Shown: positions 34,200 to 54,683, counted from the first letter of the stretch. The stretch is 64,000 nt of DNA from Epinephelus fuscoguttatus (GCF_011397635.1 NC_064770.1:35736598-35800597), one strand, 5' to 3'. Notes: generated by a model not told the origin, from the letters alone. Made by a program: numbers and translations.

Positions 34200-36180
34200 A
34201 TTGTCAGTCAAGCAGAAGTGAATCTACCACAATCTCCCTTTGTCCCAATTAAATATCTTTACAAGCTTACAGAGTAAACCTGTACAAGTTTCTTCAGCTG
34301 GGCGACACAGAGTGAATGTCAGAGTAGAGTCTTTAAAATAAACTGTAGTGGTTAGAACACTCCAGAAAATATACCAGCATTAACACCTGCAGATTTCACC
34401 CTGATAGGTCTGAACAGTTTTATTCTTTTATCTCCTTCGCAGGATTTCCTGCAAATCTGAGAACTGGGACAGAGGTTTCTAACAGCTTGTGTGTTGGTGA
34501 AAGCACAGCTGCCATGTTGGTACACTTCTCCTCCATCATTCATCGCCGTGCAGCCGAAATGCGAGACGACTGAAACCATGTGAATACAGTCGCACTTTTT
34601 CATCTCCATACCATCAGATGTTTGATTCAAAGTGAAACGTTGTTTGTCAGATGCTGCGGGCCACTCTGCACCAAGTCATTTCAAGAGTGGCAGCGAGCCG
34701 TCGCATGGAGAGACATTTATCTGGATTCAACAGGATCTGAGGTTGGTTGGAGTGACTCAGACGGAAACCACATCATCATCTCCCCCTTCAGAGACGGAGC
34801 ACAAAGATAAATTGAGAGGCCTCTGTGTGCGCCTGTGTAAAGAGTCGGTGTGTTTTACAGAGTCATTTTCACTCTTTGTGTTGTAACTGTGAATCAGCTG
34901 GAAACTGCATTTATCTGTATGTGAATTCTTTTGTGTTTATGATGTATTAAACAAGCCGAGATATGTGTCAACTCGCCGTTTCACTCTCAGATCACATGCA
35001 ACACTAAACCCAAAGAAAACAACAAAGCAAGAAACCGGTGAACACAAAGCTGGCATACATGTGTTGTCACATATGAGCGTTCATTGTGAGTCATGTTTTC
35101 GGTCCACCTGATAAATATCCACTGTTGTTTTAGCTTCTGTTTTGTTTTCGCCCCAACAATTGTGTTCTCACGCCACAAGTTTTACATTTCGTTGTATAAA
35201 CGTATGTTTATTATTAGTGCAACAATCCAAAACAACGACAACCACTGTCCAGAATGTACTGCATGCTCACAAAATCATTGAAAGCACACCACGGCAAACA
35301 ACAGTTGGATGTATTGACCTGGATGTAACATGACTTCGTATGTAGTTCAATGTAGTGCCGACTTTACGCTTGAAAAGATTAACTGAACATCCTGTTTTCG
35401 AAGCAGCTCGACATAACCTGGAGGTAATTCACATGAACAATAAATGCAAATAACTTCGGTCTTGCAGAGAATCGTGTGGCAGGGCTTTGAAGTTGAACTT
35501 GTTATGCAGAAGACAACTTTCTTTATCCGTTTATCAGCTCACGTAGGTTTGTTTCTGCTCGCCAAGGGTCATAATTACAGAGGGTAAGTGCGTTGATTGT
35601 GCATCAAAGAAATTAGTGGCGTTAAAAGGAATTTGCGTTAACTTTGACAGCCCTCGTAATTATAAAAGTAAACTCAGGGCATTGGTACAATTGATTCATA
35701 CCTCGCCCAGGTAAGACTGCCCCTGTCTCTCACCACGCAGCCTTCACATTAGTAATGTCGCTCCGTACCTGAGCACACTTACGTCATCAACGTGACACTT
35801 TTGTTGTGCTACAGTGTAGAAAAAGGCGTCGCAGATGCACACCGCTGCTCAGCTCTCTGCTTCCTGCTGGAGCTCCAATTGCAGGTCAAATGCGGCAGCG
35901 AAGCCGGATTCGGTCTGTCTGCGGCATCTGACGAAATTGAGACCATTTCATAACAGGTTAATAATGTATTGATTCTCTTTTTTGGCGCTAGGGCTGCAAC
36001 CGTATGAGATTTTCACGAAAATATTGCTGTGTTACGGTATTACAAAATTTATATTATTAACAATTAGAATGAGCCTTAAAGGAATGAAAACAGAAGGGTT
36101 ATTGTTGGTTGGACAAATATTTTATTACTATAACTGAAACGCTATTTTCCCAGAACTCTGCCTAAAAGATGGAGAGGCTT
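34200..36180. other. Intergenic stretch with a coding-like segment
   Basis: 34632-34820 (+) shows a frame rich in S, T and P ending near an ATTAAA at about 34945. It could be a far 3' UTR exon of tgfbr3, but no domain supports coding. The remainder has decayed repeat traces ('tttgacagccct' near 35647, 'gggctgcaaccgtatgagat' near 35991) and no gene. Confidence 0.35.
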
Positions 36181-36970
36181 CATTAAGTCTCTTTAGCTGC
36201 AGCTGTCCATGATTAAAATCCGGTTTTGGTTTAGCCAGTGTAGGGTTACAGCTGACCTCCACAGCCGGGGAAGGCTGACCTTTGGTGGGGTGTATTTTCT
36301 GGAGCTGGTGCTGTTGGTCATAAGCCATGTTTCCATCAGCCTGTTTAGATGTGCATCGGAAAATTATCATGGAAACGCCAAAATTCGAATTAAAATCCCC
36401 TGATTCGCACAAACTAAAATACGCTCGCTTTAGCCGGGTTTTGGTTGATTCGAAAAAATGTGGATTCGCAAAACGGGGGCTGGAAACAGTTATGTTCAAA
36501 TTAAGTCGTAGAGTTCGTAATTCTCACCAAAGTCAGTACATTTAATGGAAACACACAGGATTCATATTTCTTTTAATGCGCATTTCCCAATGATTCAAAT
36601 CACTTTTGGATGGAAACACAGCTATAGTAGTCGAGGTGTTTCAGACTGGAAGTTTGAGGACGTGTTTTCGCAGTGGAAAGAGTTTTAGTCCGACTACCTG
36701 CAGCGTGTTCTTGTCATCGTTCCTCCCAACAAATCAAAGTAATGTGAATATTTCCAGTGACTTAATTTAAGTGTTCCCATCTTCCAAACTAGTTTGCTGC
36801 TTTGTGGCACGCCTGTGCAGCTTAACAATTACTAAAATGAGTCCACTGATGTGATATTGTATTTCGAGTCAGTAGTGAGGTGATAGCAAAAGTAATGTTG
36901 TAATGAGTTATTTGGTTTTGGGGTAACTGAAATTTAATTAGTGACAAGATACCCTACACCATACCTGAAA
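36180..36970 (+). repeat. Dispersed repeat, copy B (carries MITE)
   Basis: Partner of 818-1260 in the same order, interrupted by the MITE at 36323-36623 and by a further difference near 36760-36840. Confidence 0.7.
36323..36623. mobile_element. Harbinger-like MITE with 3-bp duplication
   Basis: 301 bp, with ends agccatgtttccatc and gatggaaacacagct (inverted), flanked by 'ata' at 36320-36322 and 36624-36626. The empty site in copy A (about 945-955) reads gtcgtagtag, which confirms the insertion point. It is an internally deleted relative of the element at 49916-50378. Confidence 0.85.
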
Positions 36971-37029
36971 AAGTAATATTACTGTAACTGATCAGTAGAC
37001 ACTTATATTTGGTTGAATTTAGGTTGTGA

Positions 37030-37370
37030 CGTTGGGTGACCAAATGTCAATGTCAGGACCGTGTCTAACGTAGAATGTGACGAAGAACACAGGTGACAGA
37101 TTTTTGTTGGTGTTAAGTTACCAAAATCCAACTTCTTCCAAACATCTCGTGAACACTATCTTGACGTAGAGTAAAAACATTTAGTCGAAAGGAATGGAGA
37201 ACAAAACCCAACGTCCACACAACGTCTTAATGTTAACGTCTACCATTGTTAGACATTAAAGATATCAACAAACATATTTTCAAATGAACAAATTTTAGCG
37301 TCTGTCCAACATAAGAGTCCAGTGTCTTTCTAACATCATATTGACGTCCGGTGCCAGATGGGTCGTCTTC
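37030..37370. repeat. Degenerate 'aacgtc' repeat
   Basis: Irregular repeats of gttgggt, aacgtc and gtcta-type words in both orientations, typical of a decayed fish satellite-like sequence. No coding. Confidence 0.45.
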
Positions 37371-37799
37371 TGATCTTTGTTAACTGAAGCTATCGATCAG
37401 TGCAGCTTTGAATCTGAGTACTTTGATTCAGCGTTCTGGATGTGCAGTGGAGATGGTAGTGCTGAGAATTCACGTGTATGATTTTTTTTACTTTAATTTC
37501 TAGAAAGTAATTTCCAAATGGTCCTCCAGATGATGTTGAGGTACATCCTGTGAATGCATCATCAGTCCTCGCTGTCGGGAGCCCAGCTGCAGCCCGCCTC
37601 GTTCACTAATGGGAAAATCACACACACAGACTACAGTCACATTCACACGACTAATTCCTGAAAATTACACAACCTGATTGGATGATGGTCCTCTAAGAAC
37701 ACTGTTGCGTGGCACATCCTGGGAAAAAAATAACCCAAATTATCTTTTGACTTCTGCCGATGTGTTTCCTGAGAGATGCATCATCATGTTTGTGTCAGG

Positions 37800-38029
37800 A
37801 TGTTTACTAGATTCCTGATTATCACACAAATCTACAACAAACAGCAGAGCTTTTAAATTCAAAAACACAAAAAGGATGAAACAACTCTTACACAATCAAT
37901 TAAGTTTATTTTTAAGCATACAAAGTGTAACATGATGCATATTCCTCTGACTTTTACAGTTACAGATGATTTAAAATTATTTAAAAATGCCACTTCACAG
38001 TCTTGCCATCTCTTCTTTGCTTCAAGGAC
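37800..38029 (-). other. 3' UTR of the GFI1-like gene
   Basis: This follows the TGA at 38030-38032 on the minus strand. A TTTATT on the + strand (37909-37914), which is AATAAA on the minus strand, lies about 115 bp after the stop and is a plausible poly(A) signal. A second copy of the whole segment sits at 32460-32697. Confidence 0.6.
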
Positions 38030-45976
<7,947 letters not shown>

Positions 45977-46759
45977 GGCAGACCGGGTGGTGTCTGAGGG
46001 AGATGATTTTAAAAAAAATCATGCAGAGTAAACCTGCAGGAGTCTGAAAAATCAGCTCCTGAACGCCTCTTTTAGAGCCTCACACACACTCAGATGTCGC
46101 ACACCTGCTGCTGTTCAGTTACAATGCCAAAGCTTGAGGTTTCCTCAGCAAATACAGCCCGACACCTGCACAAAGGTTTCAGGGCTTTCACTGAGGATAA
46201 CCCGGCTGTAGTGTTGTCACAAAACTGACACTGCGGTGCACCTTTTATACTTATATTTAAGATGCATTGACTTTATTTAGACACTTAGAACAACAGCAGA
46301 AGGACTCTGAAATTGGGAATTAAGAAATCAATAAAGTGTATTTACGCAGGTTTACGTTTATTAAATATCAAGAGATATGTTGCAAATAAATTCTTAAAAC
46401 TACTTTAGTATTAGTTGATTTTAACATGATGTGAGCTCATACAGTAAACAAAAAAGAGGAAAGCCTGAATGAGAAGAGACGATTCAAGAAAAAGAGGCTA
46501 CGCTAACTTTCACAAACTTTTTTTGGGCAGTAAATCTTCATGAAGATTTTCATTTGAGCCTCTGTATTAACGATGATTCATTTAGCAATCAGATCGTATT
46601 ATGCTATAAAATAACACCGTTCACACCCTTAAAGCTGCATGTGTTCATGTGCTCGCAGATTAAATTTGCTGTGCTATAAGTACATAAAAAATGTCTAATG
46701 AGTCGAATATATAATATGATGTAATAAAAGTGAGATTCCAGCTGAATTGCTGATCTTAC

Positions 46760-46880
46760 CTCTGTATTGCGCAGCTGAATGTTGAGAGTGTTCCTTGTGT
46801 CTTTGCTGTTGGCAACGTCCCCTTTTCTCTTTCTCACACCCATCAACTGATGACATGACACAATGAGATTTGATTTGATT
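46760..46880 (-). other. Candidate non-coding first exon of the gfi1-like gene
   Basis: On the minus strand a segment ends in a strong donor, tacagag|gtaagatc, with the boundary at 46760. It lies 770 bp upstream of the acceptor of coding exon 1. The acceptor of that exon is followed by only 17 bp of leader, so an upstream exon must exist. The 5' end is undefined. Confidence 0.35.
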
Positions 46881-46959
46881 TCGAGAGACTGTTGACGATT
46901 GTTGGACTTCAGGCCATGGAGGGGGAAAAAATGCCCCAAAAGTTAATTGAAATTATGAA

Positions 46960-47292
46960 ACAAATAAATTTAATTTGAAGTTTCGCCTCATTTCAGTTAC
47001 TTCTTGTGTTTTTATCTCTGTTGCTACTTTAATCTGATAAGCACAGCGCATTCTGTCTTCTCTAAAGGTCTGATTGGTCGGTTGGATAGAGGTGTTGTCA
47101 TACCAAAGTCAAGATGAAACTTTATTTACTGTGGGACAATATGCTTATGTCACAGCTGGATTTTACACTGTAGTGACTGTTCGTGTAGGCGACTCATAAA
47201 TACACTGGAAAGTTTGAATATCTCATCGTTCTCATGTGAACAAGTGGACCTTTACTACTGAGGTGCAAATTACACATCGCACTTTTTACCCT

Positions 47293-47296
<4 letters not shown>
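46960..47296. other. Upstream flank of the gfi1-like gene, nothing recognised
   Basis: AT-rich, with no frame and no repeat end seen. Part of it may be promoter, but no convincing TATA or CpG island is visible. Confidence 0.4.

Positions 47297-47298
<2 letters not shown>

Positions 47299-47337
<39 letters not shown>
47299..47337 (+). repeat. (GT)n microsatellite
   Basis: About 19 GT units. Confidence 0.95.
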
Positions 47338-47439
47338 TTTTTTCTCTTTCCACTACCTTCATCTTAAGTAGTAAGCTATATCCTGCCTAACCTTTTTGTC
47401 TGGAGGACACTGAAACTTTTAACCTTCAGGATATTTGAT

Positions 47440-48035
47440 TTAAGATGTCAAGCCGACTACTGCAATGCCTCCCAAAAACACCACTGAGAGCTGACTGAAG
47501 ACTCTGCAGCTCAGCTATGAACCAGAGCCAAGAGAGGAGAGCACATCAGATCAGTCTGAGCTGCTCTGCACTGACTTCCTGTTACATTTACAATTGATTT
47601 TAAGCTCCTGCTGTGCTGGTTTATTGGAGGTTTCCTGAAACAGCTGGAAGAATATCTGGGATGCAGCCTTTGTCAGTGACGCCCCAAATCTATGGAACAC
47701 ACGACCTGTAGATATCAGAGAAGCTATCTCGTTAGATATTTTTAATAGAAAGCTAAAAACATATCTGTTCACTTTAGTGTTTCACTCACTCTGGCTTTCT
47801 TGATACAGGTCTGAAACTCTTTCTTTTTGCGCGTTAAAATCTCACTTGATTTTCTGAATTACAGTTTTACAGTTCTATGATTTTATGATGTCTGTTTTAT
47901 GTTCATTATATCTGTTTTCATGTGAAGCAGTCAGTGCTTATACTACCCTTATTGTAACACTTGGTGCTGCATTTCCTGTATGAAAGGTGCTGCATAAATA
48001 AAATAAATATATTAGTATTATTATTATTATTATTA
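47440..48035 (+). mobile_element. Decayed L2 LINE 3' end
   Basis: Broken frames give D-Y-C-N-A, L-P-V-T-F-T-I-D-F-K-L-L-L and N-I-S-V-H-F, the order seen at the C-terminus of fish L2/Maui ORF2. The copy ends 'ggtgctgcataaataaaat' plus an (ATT)n tail at 48010-48034. Confidence 0.8.
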
Positions 48036-48635
48036 ATGACCATTGATAAGCTCTGTAAATATAAACTAACCATTATCAAATTATTACTGTTTATCTGCCA
48101 TATAATTAGCAAGACATTAAATGTGATAAATAACTAACAAATTATGAAACCATAATTAATTGTGTGCTGAAAATATTTCACAGTAATTTCAAATATTTAC
48201 AGCACGTTAACTTGCTGCTAATATAATTTCTGTCAATACCTCAGAGAAGAGTGCAGTCATGTGAGCACAGTGTGTAAAGTTTCACACTCATGGTGCAAAA
48301 GAGACACACTGAGTCATCGTGCCGTGTGGGGCTTGTTAATACAAATTGCAAAGTTCCTCCTTCATCTTCCCAACAACACATGAGGCGTCGCCCCCTGAAC
48401 ACATTTACTAGAGCAGAGCATTAGTAGCAGCTAAACACACTGTGCCCACGCACCCAACAAGTCAACAAGATGTGTTCAGGGACGCACGCACGGTTTTAGA
48501 GACACCAGGGGACAAACATTTAGCTGGTTGGGGAGTTATGGGGGGTTGGGGCCACGAAAGGAAAGGAATGTTTCTTATGTGTTTGTTTTTGCTGACTGCT
48601 TCTCATGTTTTGAACCTCCTTTGACCACAGTTATG

Positions 48636-49661
48636 CCCTATGCAGACGGGATTAGTTTTACATAGGTATGTGGAGTAAAGTAATAATTACCAGAGATTTT
48701 AGTCCCGTCCAAATGTGTCATGTCAGTAATCATTACCGCACCATGTCAGTAAAGATTACAGCGACTTTTACCTTCTGTAAAAGGGTCCAGGACAATTACC
48801 TCAGGTAATACTAATCCTGTGCGAATAGACCAGCAGTAAATATGTGTGTTAGGGCTGTCAAAAAAAAATCGAAGTTCAACATATATTCGAATACATATAT
48901 TTTTTTATTAGTTGGAACCTAAATTTGATAATTCACATATCATTAATAATTAATTAATACTATCAATAATGTTGTATATCTTGGTGAATCCTATTTGGGC
49001 AGAGATGGCTCACGCACAAGCCGGGCCAGAGAGGGACGCAGTGACGGAGGGAGAGGCGCCGACGGAGGAGCCCACTGCACCAACACCACCTGCTGCGCTG
49101 TTCGCGATGTGTGACCTGTTTGGGGAGACATACAGGGAGAGTGTTGCACCTGCTGCCTCCCCTGCTTACCCTTTTTGAAGAAGAGATGAAACGTTACCAG
49201 AATGAGACACCACTACGAGCCGGCCAGGATCCACTCTCGTGGTGGAAAATTACGCACTGAAGTATCCAAACATTGCTCAGATAGCGAGGCAGAAGTTGGT
49301 CACGTTCATATTGCGTCAGCAATAAGCATCTTATTTTTTGTGTTGTTGATTTTTTTGTAAAAAAGAAAAATACTACTACTACTACTAATAATAATAATAA
49401 ATTCTAATGTTATTCGAACTCTACTAAATTAATTTGAAAATATTCAAACTCAATTTCATGGTGCTTTTGACAGTCCTGTCATACGCACATGACGACAGGA
49501 GGGGACGCTGGTGCGTGAATCGATTTTCCCCATCCCACTTGTGGTAGTTTTACTGATATTTCTTATCCCGTGCGAATCGGCCATTAATATTACCTACGTC
49601 CTGTGGTAAAGTGACATTACCCCACGTGCCCATGTAAAACTAATCCCGTCCGAATAGTGCT
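48636..49661. mobile_element. TIR element 'gacgggattagttttacat' hosting a hAT copy
   Basis: The left end gccctatgcagacgggatta and the right end reverse complemented gcactattcggacgggatta match at 16 or more of 20 positions; the identity runs on through 'gttttacat'. The interior is split by the hAT-like element at 48850-49475. Flanks look like TTA, but the exact duplication is not certain. Confidence 0.75.
48850..49475 (+). mobile_element. Nested hAT-like element 'tagggctgt', copy 2
   Basis: Closely related to 6536-7201, inverted with respect to it. It includes a frame at 48969-49178 whose product differs from copy 1 at only a few residues before its stop. Left end tagggctgtcaaaaa, right end about gcttttgacagtcctg. 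Confidence 0.75.
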
Positions 49662-49915
49662 TTAGTCACATTTAGGCGTTTGATTATTGCTAATTATTAA
49701 CAAATGTTCAAAGAAGTTGTTGTGTGCTTTGTTATCAGGCCAACTGGGAGACAAACCTTAACTCAGAGCAGAAAATCGCCCCATGTCATCTCTCTTTTCG
49801 TCATCTTTTTTCCCATTGTCCAATTGGATGATTTGAGAGGCGGGCCCTCTGTGGAGGTCACAACAACAGGTTTGCAGCTGGTAAACAACGGAGGAGAAAC
49901 TGAGGCCTGGGCTAT

Positions 49916-50378
49916 AGCCGTGTTTCCATCAGCCTGTTTAGATGCGCATCTAGAAGTATCGCATCGGAAAATTATGATGGAAACGTCAAAATTCGAATTA
50001 AAATCCCCTGATTCGCACAAACTAAAATATGCTCACTATAGCCGGGTTTTGGTTGATTCGAAAAAATGTTGATTCGCAAAACGGGGGATGGAAACAGTTA
50101 TGTTTGAATTAAGTCTGACGTAGCGCACCTCTCTCCATGGTGATATCCACACTCCGGGTCGGGAAGGTGGTAATGCATTTACAAGCTGGTTGCCAACCGC
50201 CAGAAAACGTAGAAGAAGAAGAATGCGAGACTTGTTTTGTTTCCGGTTCTGCGGAAAACTCACGCGAGTTCGTAGTTTTCACCAAAGTCCGTACATTTAA
50301 TGGAAACACACAGGATTCGTATTTCTTTTAATGCGCATTTCCCAATGATTCGAATCACTTTTGGATGGAAACATAGCT
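49916..50378. mobile_element. Harbinger-like MITE, longer copy
   Basis: The ends agccgtgtttccatc and gatggaaacatagct are flanked by 'tat' on both sides (49913-49915 and 50379-50381). It matches the 301-bp copy at 36323 except for an extra ~150 bp in the middle that the shorter copy lacks. Confidence 0.85.
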
Positions 50379-50639
50379 TATGACGCAGGATTTGGAGTTA
50401 GCAACGTAACCTCAGGGTTAACTCAGGGTTTTTAAGTCCATGGTGATAATGTTGCTATTTTCACACTCTGATTCACTGCAGCTCAAAATAACACGAGACA
50501 CCTGTGTGATGGGAACTGGGATTAAAGATATTATTTTATTAGGAAAAATAATCCGCACAGTTAATTGGTTCCCATTAATATACATGCAACATTTTGGTCA
50601 AACAGTCGTCATCAGTCATTAACTAGGCTACCGAAATGG

Positions 50640-51320
50640 GAAATTGTTGCATTACAGCAGCAAGTAAACAAATAGTATGTGGACAGATCAAAATAAAAAT
50701 ATATGAGAACATAGAAATATAAAATATATGCAAAAATAAGTAGTGCTAAAACTTAAAATATACAAGAGAAATACACAGGAATAAAATAAAGAAGATCAAT
50801 TTTGTGACAGATTCAGAGTAGTGTTATCACCATCCAACTAAATGGCACAAAGTACTCCGTACTAATGTCACTTACATCCTTGTGATACCTGCATGTAATT
50901 TAAGTCTCGGCTGAAATTTCCAGGTGTCATTTACCATTTCATCTTAAGTGATATCAAGTAGCCTCCTTCATTTGTGGTTCTGATGATGTCGCTTGTAATC
51001 CACACCCTCACCTCTTTCACATGTTCATGTCTGGATAAGAAAACCCAGAGTTGACTGAACCAGTTGACAACCAGCTTTGTAGTGCCAGTGATCCAGACAG
51101 CCAATGTGACGGGTTAGTCAAACCAGACAATGAGAAGATATCCTGGGTAAGTTGGATTATCTTCGTAGCGTACTGGAGGGCAGGTGTCGGACTGATGGAC
51201 ATTAACCAAAGCTGAAATTTCTGCACTTTCCCATGAATGGTAAGATATTTTAATTTTTTTGGCTCATGTATGACCTGTGAACAAGTGTTTTTTTAAAATG
51301 TATTTTATTTTTTCTTCCTG
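50640..51320. other. AT-rich stretch, no gene
   Basis: No repeat end or domain is recognised. The frame at 51017-51226 has no family resemblance. Confidence 0.4.
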
Positions 51321-51323
51321 CAG

Positions 51324-51845
51324 GCGCCTAACCGGTCCACTGTGGTGAAAAGAGAGCTTAGCCAGAAAGCGAAGCTCTTGATTTACCGGTCGATCTACGC
51401 TCCAACCCTCACCTATGGTCACGAGCTCTGGGTAGTGACCGAAAGAACGAGATCGCGAGTACAAGCGGAATGAGTTTCCTCCGCAGGGTGGCTGGGCTCA
51501 GCCTTAGAGATAGGGTAAGAGGTTCGGACATCCTGAGGGGGCTCGGAGTAGAGCCGCTGCTCCTCCACATCGAGAGGAGCCACTTGAGGTGGTTCGGGCA
51601 TCTGGTAAGGATGCCTTCCGGACGCCTCCCTTGAGGTGTTTCAGGCATGTCCAACCGGGAGGAGACCTCAGGGCCGCCCCAGGACACGCTGGAGGGATTA
51701 CATCGCCCGGCTGGCCTGGGAACGCCTCGGGGTTCCCGCGGAATAGCTGACGGAAGTGGCTGGGGAGAGGACTGTCTGGGCTTCTTTGCTGAGGCTGCTG
51801 CCCCTGTGACCCGGACCCGGATAAGCGGAGGACGACGAGTACAAG
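51324..51845 (+). mobile_element. LINE 3' fragment
   Basis: The translated pieces Y-R-S-I-Y-A-P-T-L-T-Y-G-H-E-L-W, F-L-R-R-V-A-G-L-S-L-R-D and H-L-R-W-F-G-H-L are the C-terminal ORF2 signature of an abundant fish LINE. Frameshifts separate them. The copy ends 'ggataagcggaggacgacga', that LINE's usual tail. The precise clade is not assigned. Confidence 0.85.
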
Positions 51846-51987
51846 TATTCCTGAGCTACTTTCCTCAGGTAGCGTTAGTTAACCAAAATGGATTTCTCCC
51901 AGGATAGGTTCGCTATAGTTAAACTTCTTCCAGTGTGAAGTGAGTGGTAGCTTGCAAAGCTATGCTTTTAAAGTAGCCTCCCACACT

Positions 51988-52101
51988 AGGGGGCGGCTGT
52001 GGCTCAGAGGCAGAGCGGGTCGTCCACCAACTGGAAGATCCCCGGTGGATGGTCGAGGTTGGAGGACTAGAAAGGCGCCATACAAGTGCAGTCCATTTAC
52101 T
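51988..52101 (+). mobile_element. tRNA-derived SINE
   Basis: Begins gggggcggctgtggctcaga with an A box-like ggctcagaggcagagc. It ends aaggcgccatacaagtgcag, then tccatttac, a familiar fish SINE 3' end. Short copy of about 114 bp. Confidence 0.8.
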
Positions 52102-52109
52102 GACAGTAA

Positions 52110-54510
52110 TATATTTATACAATAATACTTTATTATAACAGTGTACTTTTTTAGATGTTTGTGTTGGCTCCACTGTTACTACCAAGGAACATTTATATCT
52201 CTGTGGTAATGACATGGTTTGAATCGGATCAGGTTTGAACAGCACTGGGACGTAATGCTAATCTCATCCTGTGTACAGTGGGCAGCACCTGCTCTTCCTC
52301 TCTCATCTTCATCACCTTCTCTCTTTCTGTTTCTCTCAGTCTCCTCGTCTTGTTGTGACCCATCAAGCTACCTGATTCATGTTTATTTGTCATCCCTGTG
52401 TGTGTCCTGTTTTACCTTGGTGACCATTGTCCTGTCCCATTTCAGATCCCACGTCCTGTCAAGTTTCCCTCCTTTGTGATTACTTGCCCCGCCCTCGTGT
52501 GTTTCACCTCATGTGTTTTTTAAAGCCCTGTCTGCCCCTCATTTGTTGCCAGGTCATCTTTACCTTTGAGTGAGAGTTCGAGCGTTTCCCTAGTGTTATT
52601 TGTAAGTGTGTTTTTGCCTTGTGACCACTTTTTTTGTTTGACAATTTAGATTTAAGAATCCGTGAGTCTGCTTTGTGAGTCCTACTCCAGTTTGTGCTGA
52701 ATCTTCTCACTTTCATCTGTCTCAGTGAAGAAAGTGAACCCAGAGAAAAATAAATATAAAGGGGTACCTAATTCTGACATAAATTTAAACTCTTTACACA
52801 AACTGATTTTAAAAAAAAAAGCATTTCATTTTCTATTGGCTGGATGGAATTAACCAGTGGTGTACAGTTGTTAGGATGGGCCCCAGTGCACACTAGTATG
52901 ATGGGATTTTGTGCCAGATTTTGCATCAAAACAGTTACTGTGTATTTTATAGTACTGTCACATGATCTACATGCCTACACCGTGGAAACAGCAATCTCCG
53001 TTTATTCCTCTCCTGACAACAGGTGGCTAAAACAAAATCCTGCGTCATACACAACCACACAGAGTATCAAATGTTCCACACATTGAGTACAGAGGCTTAA
53101 GTGTGTCAGGTAATCAAATTTTGTGGAATTATAGTACTTAATATTACAAATGTACATTTGATTTTGTCACGCATATTACTGCTGTATAATTGACCCTATT
53201 ACACAAATACAGACTTGACGTTGGACAACATCAACACACACGTTACCAATCATCACTGCAAATCTGTAAAAAATACCAAATAAAATGAGAGATTATTCAT
53301 TAAATGGATTTTAAAAATATTTATAGTTTATATGGTTTATGTAAAATGAACATATACTTTTTTAAAAAAGATTTCTTCTGCCTATTTCACAAAAGAAAAA
53401 CCAAAGAAACATTGTCGGAGATGGGTTTCCCTTCTCGAGGTTATATATAGCAGATAACTGTCTGTACTTTGACGTGCTCTTCATTGAACACAGGGGTTTT
53501 TCAGAGGTGGCAAACTGAATCACTCACTCCCACCCCATGGGCCCCAGTGACACCGCACTGCCTGCACTGTCTATATTTACACCCTGGAATTAATATTAAA
53601 CTGGTCATGTCACTGTTTGAGTGTGAGTGTTTCAATAAATTAATTGGGCTAGTTACGTTATTCCAATGGGAGAATAAGCCTAGTAAACCACGCTGAAGAC
53701 AAAAATCCTTTGAAGGAATTTCTATTTTAATATTTTATCCCACTGCAGTAGAATAAGATCATAAAAAACACAAGTCTCTACTAAAAGAAAAATCTGATTT
53801 ATTAAGCTATTTTTTTACCAGACGATAACAGAACACCATTGCTTCAACAATCATCATAAAAGCTTTTCTTTACTAATTAAAAACAGTATTCTGTGAATGT
53901 GTAGGCCGATCTGTTGAGGAGTAATGTCAGATAATGAGGTCTGAATCTGACCTCAGATTGAAATCAGATCATCGAGGGCTGCACATGAACTGAAACTGAA
54001 GCATCTCTCAGTGTGGCTGTATTTCTGCAAACATCTCATTTGACTTGAAAATGGAGCCGAGCTCGCCTTGATGTGCACAAAGAGAGGCATGGCAGAGCAC
54101 TGTGGTTGATGTGGCGGGGGGCTCGTAACCTTCTCCCAGGGGCTGCCAGGAGAGCAGACGAGAGTCGTGCAGGGAGCTGAGACGGGCTGGTGGGTTCAGT
54201 GGGTTTCTGCCTCATTTGTTCTGAGGGGATCGGGGGCTTCTTGTTCCCCTGATGGTGGCAGAGAAGTGCCTTTCTAGGAACCTGAAACTCTGGTAGGAGG
54301 AGGGGAAGAAGGGAGCGAGGCTGTCGTCTAAAGTTCATTTTCCCATTGATGTTCACCATGTTATGGGTTTTTAAATCGTACTGTGTATGGTAATCATGTA
54401 GGAGGAACGTGGTACATGTGTGATATTGACGCACATCATGTGTTGAATAAATACACGATTAAACACTACTTATAATTTACTGTATTACTTTTTTGTTTTA
54501 AATTACTTTT
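52110..54510. other. No gene recognised
   Basis: CT-rich, unique-looking sequence (52280-52500), then AT-rich sequence. A GC-rich island at about 54050-54310 is open on the minus strand for 132 codons (54036-54434). It has no domain, no confident splice sites and a composition unlike the real exons here, so it is not called as a gene. Confidence 0.4.
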
Positions 54511-54514
54511 TCTT

Positions 54515-54683
54515 TTTTAAAGATATTTTTTGGGCATTTTAGCCTTTAATGGATAGAACAGACAAGTGTGAAAGGGGGAGTGACATACAGGAAAGGGCCA
54601 CAGGCTGGAGTCGAACCCGGGCCGCTGCGGCAATAGCCTCGTACATGGGGCGCCTGCTCTACCATTAAGCCACCGACACCCCT
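54515..54683 (-). mobile_element. tRNA-derived SINE, minus strand
   Basis: On the minus strand it reads ggggtgtcggtggcttaatg, an A box-like tggcttaatggtagagcag, a B box cgggttcgactcc, then a SINE body with 'cctgtatgtcactccc' and an A-rich end. Clearly a polymerase III-type retroposon and not a functional tRNA. Confidence 0.88.

Noticed and set aside
34352..34630. Cysteine-rich 92-codon minus-strand frame
   Set aside because: It looks protein-like at first, but it has no family resemblance and no acceptor or donor at sensible places. The opposite strand is equally open.
46604..46939. 111-codon minus-strand frame as a coding exon upstream of the SNAG exon
   Set aside because: The SNAG motif must be at the protein N-terminus, so this can only be 5' UTR. 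It is kept as a candidate non-coding exon.
54036..54434. 132-codon minus-strand frame in a GC-rich island
   Set aside because: No domain, no convincing splice sites and proline/arginine-rich composition. It may be part of a real transcript, but nothing supports coding.
54515..54683. A tRNA gene on the minus strand
   Set aside because: It has A and B boxes but is followed by a SINE body and A-rich end. The cloverleaf is not complete, so it is a SINE.
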